64,000 nt of DNA from positions 1-64,000 of the forward strand of contig AQSC01000061.1 in NCBI GenBank assembly GCA_000402775.1, read 5' to 3'. Source of the DNA: Euryarchaeota archaeon SCGC AAA252-I15 (GTDB lineage: Archaea; Altiarchaeota; Altiarchaeia; IMC4; SCGC-AAA252-I15). The notes under the pieces were generated by a model. It searched no databases. It was not told the origin of the DNA and saw nothing but the letters and a program-made list of their open reading frames with translations. Positions 60,720 through 64,000 of this stretch are shown piece after piece. The stretch's first letter is position 1; the number at the start of each line of letters is the position of its first letter. Position numbers and translations under genes: made by a program.

Positions 60720-61007
60720 ATGGATATAAAGGATTTAAAGCCGAATGCAAGTGTAGACTCTATTTCAGGGGAGATTACCAGTGTTGAGGAGCCACGGGAA
60801 TTTACCAACTTCAGAGGTAGTGGTAGGGTTGCAAACGCCGTACTCAAGGATGATAGTGGTGAAGTAAAAATAACCTTGTGGAACGAGCAGGTTGACCAAG
60901 TAACAATAGGATCTAAAGTTGTTATTGAAAATGGTTGGTGTAAGGAGTACCGCGGGGAGCTTCAGGTAAGTACTGGGAAATTCGGCACATTAAAGGCGAT
61001 TGAATAA
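60720..61007 (+). CDS. Single OB-fold nucleic-acid-binding protein
   Basis: 95 residues. The order MDIKDLKPNASVDSISGEIT, EEPREFTNFRGSGRVANAV, LKDDSGEVKITLWNEQVD and KVVIENGWCKEYRGELQV is the RPA/SSB-type OB-fold. Single-OB proteins of this form bind ssDNA or RNA in archaea. No neighbour tells more. Confidence 0.85.
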   Translation: MDIKDLKPNASVDSISGEITSVEEPREFTNFRGSGRVANAVLKDDSGEVKITLWNEQVDQVTIGSKVVIENGWCKEYRGELQVSTGKFGTLKAIE

Positions 61008-61010
61008 GCT

Positions 61011-61832
61011 TTAGGTTCCGATTTGTAGGGTTTTGTCTGAAAGTTTCTGAAGTGTGTTAAGCGCTGACAGGCAAGCCATATATGAAGTTTTTGGGTTCTG
61101 TGGTGACTGGACATTCCTAACTTCAGTAAAAAATTCACCAAAACCCCCTTTAACTCTTATTTTGTGGATTATTATCTTAGCATTAGGGTCTACTACAACT
61201 TTTACTTTCGTTTTTTCAGCTCCGATTCCTGCAAGACTCAATGTCGCGCAAACATTAACACTCTTCGGGAAATGTTTGACTGCTTCTTTCGCAAAACCAT
61301 CAAAAACAACTGTTTTAGCTGATATTTTGCTTATGTCAACTCCTTTTTCATTCAGGAACCTGTTGTTTACAAATGCTTCTTTAGGTTTTATTGAGGTTAT
61401 TTCAACTTCATAAACATTTGCGGACATTGCAGATTTCAAACCGTCTAAACCAACAACAGCTCCTGAAGGTACGTAAATTCGTGTGTTTTTCTCACTACAA
61501 ATTCTGAGTGCGTTATTCAATAATTGCTCGTCCAACAATGCTCCAACACTCATAATCAAAACGTCCGATCCGGATGTAATTATCTTATTTAGATTTTCAT
61601 TAACTGCTTTCTGGGATGCCGCTTCAACAACTAAATCTAAATTATTTTCAAGTAATTGTTGTATTGATTTAGATACGAAAATTTTATTTTTTAGTTCTTC
61701 ATTTAGTTTAACAACAAGAGAAGTGTTTTTATCGTAAATACAAATTAACTCCGTGTTTGAGACTTTACCATCATCTATTTTTTTCGCTACATATGATCCT
61801 ATACTTCCACACCCAAGCAACCCAACCCTCAT
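61011..61832 (-). CDS. nadX: L-aspartate dehydrogenase NadX
   Basis: Oxidises L-aspartate to iminoaspartate, the first step of NAD synthesis in some archaea. 273 residues: VGLLGCGSIGSYVAKKI (NAD loop), LVVEAASQKAVNENL, VPSGAVVGLDGLKSAM, VNVCATLSLAGIGAEKTKV, with HEIRV-type end (IHKIRVKGGFGEFF). A 4 bp overlap with the radical SAM gene upstream suggests one operon. Confidence 0.9.
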   Translation of the reverse strand: MRVGLLGCGSIGSYVAKKIDDGKVSNTELICIYDKNTSLVVKLNEELKNKIFVSKSIQQLLENNLDLVVEAASQKAVNENLNKIITSGSDVLIMSVGALLDEQLLNNALRICSEKNTRIYVPSGAVVGLDGLKSAMSANVYEVEITSIKPKEAFVNNRFLNEKGVDISKISAKTVVFDGFAKEAVKHFPKSVNVCATLSLAGIGAEKTKVKVVVDPNAKIIIHKIRVKGGFGEFFTEVRNVQSPQNPKTSYMACLSALNTLQKLSDKTLQIGT

Positions 61833-63073
61833 TTTCCCTTATTATTATTCATTTTGTTTAATAGTTTGACCATTTCCTTTAAATTTACTCCTTGAGGTAT
61901 GTATGTGGGGTAAGGGCTTTTCCCTTTCATATAATCCACCCACACCTCCTCAGTTATTAATCCCTCTTTTAAAGCGATTTTGTATATTTTAGTTTCAGGG
62001 ACAATATCCGTAATCCTTACGACAAAATCATCTGCTTTCAGGCTTTTCAGAAAACGTATTGTTTCCTCCATGTCTTTTATCGTCTCCCCAGGATGACCTA
62101 ACATACCGTAGGCCCTACAGGATATGTTCAATTCCCGACAAAGCTTAAAGGTTCGTTCAATCTGGTCGTTGGAAATATTCTTCCCCACATTTACCCTCAA
62201 CTCTTCAGATCCTGTTTCAACACCAAAAGATATATGTCTCAATCCAGCAGATTTCATAAGTCTTAACAGTTTTTCATCTATTAAGTCTACCCTGGTCGTA
62301 CAAGCCCATTTAAATTCAATCTTCTCTCTTTTCAATTGATGGCAGAGTGTTTCAACATAATCCCTATTTTGGGTGAAGACATCATCAATGAAGTCTAAAA
62401 TTCTTATTTTTGATGAGTGTATCTCTTTAAGTTCTGAAATTACATCCTCCAGCAACCTTACTCTAAAATTCGTGCAAGACATGGAACAGTAAATGCATGA
62501 AAAAGGGCATCCTCGAGAAATATTTGTTGTTGTGAATTCATACTTGTATTGATTGAACAGGTGTCTTGCTGGTGTGGGGATTTTTTCCGGGGGAACAAAC
62601 TGTCTTTCAACCTGTTTTCTCGTTTTATCCCCAATAGAAAGAATCCCATTCCCACTACCCAACTCTTTTCCTTCTGCGAGTGCACACACAAATTCCTTGA
62701 ATGTTTCATCTCCTTCCCCCAAAAATCCATAATCTACACCCAAATGTGCGACACTATCCGGATCACAGGTTATGTGAGCACCCCCAACAACGATACGATT
62801 AACACCCGCTTGCTGAAGCAATTTTATTAAAACATAAACCTTTGGAAGCGAGGCCGTCAAGGCACTTATCCCAACAATCAACGGGTTTTCACGAGATATC
62901 TCAGCTACAACCTCGTTTAAACCCATTAAACTTGCGCATAAATCAAAGCATTTCACACTGAAACCAGATGATAAAACACTTTCACCAAGACAAGCAATAC
63001 CTAACGGAATACTCCCCCCCAAACTATTTCCAAATCCCTCAACTGGCGGGTTAATCAAAACAACATCAACCAT
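61829..63073 (-). CDS. B12-binding radical SAM protein
   Basis: 414 residues. The N-terminal B12-binding-like domain (VDVVLINPPVEGFGNSLGG, IVVGGAHITCDPDSV, DYGFLGEGDETF) precedes a radical SAM domain with the cluster motif SRGCPFSCIYCSMSC and GVETGSEELRVNVGKN. Typical of class B methylases and related enzymes; substrate unknown. The product of this gene is coupled to nadX by the 4 bp overlap. The start is preceded by the ACTTCCCGTATT motif. Confidence 0.85.
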   Translation of the reverse strand: MVDVVLINPPVEGFGNSLGGSIPLGIACLGESVLSSGFSVKCFDLCASLMGLNEVVAEISRENPLIVGISALTASLPKVYVLIKLLQQAGVNRIVVGGAHITCDPDSVAHLGVDYGFLGEGDETFKEFVCALAEGKELGSGNGILSIGDKTRKQVERQFVPPEKIPTPARHLFNQYKYEFTTTNISRGCPFSCIYCSMSCTNFRVRLLEDVISELKEIHSSKIRILDFIDDVFTQNRDYVETLCHQLKREKIEFKWACTTRVDLIDEKLLRLMKSAGLRHISFGVETGSEELRVNVGKNISNDQIERTFKLCRELNISCRAYGMLGHPGETIKDMEETIRFLKSLKADDFVVRITDIVPETKIYKIALKEGLITEEVWVDYMKGKSPYPTYIPQGVNLKEMVKLLNKMNNNKGK

Positions 63074-63086
63074 TGTAAAACAAATA

Positions 63087-63098
63087 ATACGGGAAGTA
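63087..63098 (-). repeat. ACTTCCCGTATT motif, copy 2
   Basis: Minus-strand copy of the 12-mer seen at 59648-59659, preceded there too by an AGGGG run. It lies in the 32-bp gap between the Lon-type gene and the radical SAM gene on the same strand. Could be a transcription-factor site. Confidence 0.5.
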
Positions 63099-63105
63099 AG
63101 GCCCC

Positions 63106-64000
63106 TCAGAGGTAGCTCTTATCCCCTTCAACACCCTGCAAGTTCGAAGTCTCATCACGCCGTAACGCATCCCAGTAAGACCCGTAACGCTCCTTTAATT
63201 GATGTTCTATTGAACGGGATTCCTTAATGCTTTTTTCAACATGTTTTTTCAAGATAAGATCACTTCCCTCGTGCACGGCGTAGTCACCAGCCATTCGAAC
63301 CACTCCCCCCAAATCCCTAAGCCTCAACGTAAGCGAATCCCGGGTCTTGTCAAGCGCCTCAGCCATTTTCACAGACTCATCGATTATCACTTCAACAGCA
63401 TCCCCTGTGGCATGTGGTATTCGAGAGTCATTGTTAATCTCTTGAGTTATGAATTGCACGACCTTGAAACGGTTTTCATCATTATCCGGCATTGTCGTCT
63501 CCAACAAGATTTCATAACCATTTCCAACAACCCTTGAACGAAGCGGTGGCAATATATCCTTCAATTCTCGAATGTTACATGCCCCAACAAATAGGAAGTC
63601 ACACGGTACATCAACGACTTTAACGGACGCGCCGGCTGACTGAGGATTCCTTCCCACAATTGGGAATTTCCTCTCCTGCATTGCAGTGAGAATATAAGCC
63701 TGAAGGTTCCCTAGCTGAGGCAACTCATCGACAAACAAGACACCTTCATGGGCTTCGTGTATTGCCCCTGCAACAACCCGAAGATAAGCTGGAGTTCCTA
63801 TTTCAGGGTGACTTCCATAAGGATCGTGGCGGACGTCTCCCAGAAGCTCAGTCTCCGAGGCACCAGTAGCGTGAACGAATGTTTTACGGTCCAAAGGCAA
63901 TAAAACCATCTCCTTTAGCTTCATCCGCTCCTCTTTAATCGTGTTTATCGCTTGTTGGTCTAAAACCCGAATTTTATCGTCTTGAATTCTCTGGTAAATT
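63106..64000 (-). CDS. Lon/LonB-type AAA+ ATPase without peptidase domain, 5' end outside window
   Basis: At least 298 residues; the frame is open to the right edge (YQRIQDDKIRVLDQQAIN before the first Met), so the N-terminus and Walker A are outside. Visible: ATGASETELLGDVRHDPYG, GAIHEAHEGVLFVDELPQL (Walker B), AMQERKFPIVGRNPQSAG, VGACNIRELKDILPPLRS and ETTMPDNDENRFKVVQF, all shared with LonB-like ATPases. The chain ends after HQLKERYGSYWDALRRD, where archaeal LonB would continue into the Ser-Lys protease domain. The protease part is therefore missing or this is a protease-free branch. Confidence 0.82.
   Translation of the reverse strand, partial: IYQRIQDDKIRVLDQQAINTIKEERMKLKEMVLLPLDRKTFVHATGASETELLGDVRHDPYGSHPEIGTPAYLRVVAGAIHEAHEGVLFVDELPQLGNLQAYILTAMQERKFPIVGRNPQSAGASVKVVDVPCDFLFVGACNIRELKDILPPLRSRVVGNGYEILLETTMPDNDENRFKVVQFITQEINNDSRIPHATGDAVEVIIDESVKMAEALDKTRDSLTLRLRDLGGVVRMAGDYAVHEGSDLILKKHVEKSIKESRSIEHQLKERYGSYWDALRRDETSNLQGVEGDKSYL

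Noticed and set aside
1..64000. CRISPR arrays, rRNA and tRNA genes
   Set aside because: No regularly spaced direct repeats of CRISPR type, no rRNA-like stretch, and no cloverleaf-like segment was seen in the intergenic gaps; almost all gaps are under 260 bp. A tRNA scan was not possible.

Overview
This window is archaeal. It carries a group II chaperonin (thermosome), ribosomal protein L31e, aIF6, HerA, Hef, archaeal-type thymidylate synthase, TiaS, GatD, RibL, NadM, an Nre repair protein and archaeosine synthesis genes. The chaperonin sits beside a bacterial-type grpE-dnaK-dnaJ set, which only some archaea have. Biosynthetic genes (pheA, hisA, purM, ilvE, argC) are scattered singly. An uncultivated lineage of the Altiarchaeota or DPANN/early euryarchaeal kind would fit, but I cannot place it from this window alone.

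Layout. 1-5.3 kb: chaperone block (thermosome, grpE, dnaK, a small unknown gene, dnaJ). 5.3-15.6 kb: housekeeping genes (ribL, L31e, aIF6, a DUF362 ferredoxin, a frameshifted mscS, nadM, herA, pheA, thyA, hef). 15.6-23.4 kb: a tight run with a ribbon-helix-helix-like protein, a large coiled-coil protein, a radical-SAM/ArcS fusion, hisA, tatD, purM and ilvE. 23.4-26.2 kb: an AT-rich island with a DNA methylase, a close DpnI relative and a truncated Dam-type methylase. 26.2-29.8 kb: pyrH, a PfkB kinase, a membrane protein and argC. 29.8-32.0 kb: a beta-helix surface protein inserted between two copies of the argC 3' end. 32-41.8 kb: a MATE exporter, a 1210-residue protein with three AAA+ modules, small membrane proteins, half a PheT, TrkA/TrkH and a SpoIIM-like protein. 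41.8-43.2 kb: a cassette-like accessory region with a RelE-type toxin pair. 43.2-49.4 kb: nre, an NrdD relative without the glycyl-radical tail, and two tandem double-GNAT genes, one interrupted by a run of 13 G. 49.5-51.7 kb: a TctA-like permease whose 3' end is duplicated around an inserted membrane protein gene. 51.7-64 kb: a Cys-pair lipoprotein, radical SAM enzymes, tiaS, an AAA/winged-helix gene with TGACTTA repeats upstream, gatD, a macro domain, a stomatin relative, nadX, and a Lon-type ATPase cut by the window edge.

The most unusual signal is the way accessory DNA has entered this genome. Three accessory regions carry structured, attC-like sites: paired outer boxes resembling RYYYAAC and GTTRRRY, a long imperfect stem, and two internal hairpins. 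In one of them the outer boxes match as expected for an integron cassette. Two insertions sit exactly at the 3' end of protein-coding genes and are flanked by 37-39 bp direct repeats of that end, with differences that are synonymous where they can be judged. Together with the 13-G tract and the DpnI gene beside a broken Dam gene, the window shows an actively remodelled archaeal genome. No integrase or transposase gene is visible here.
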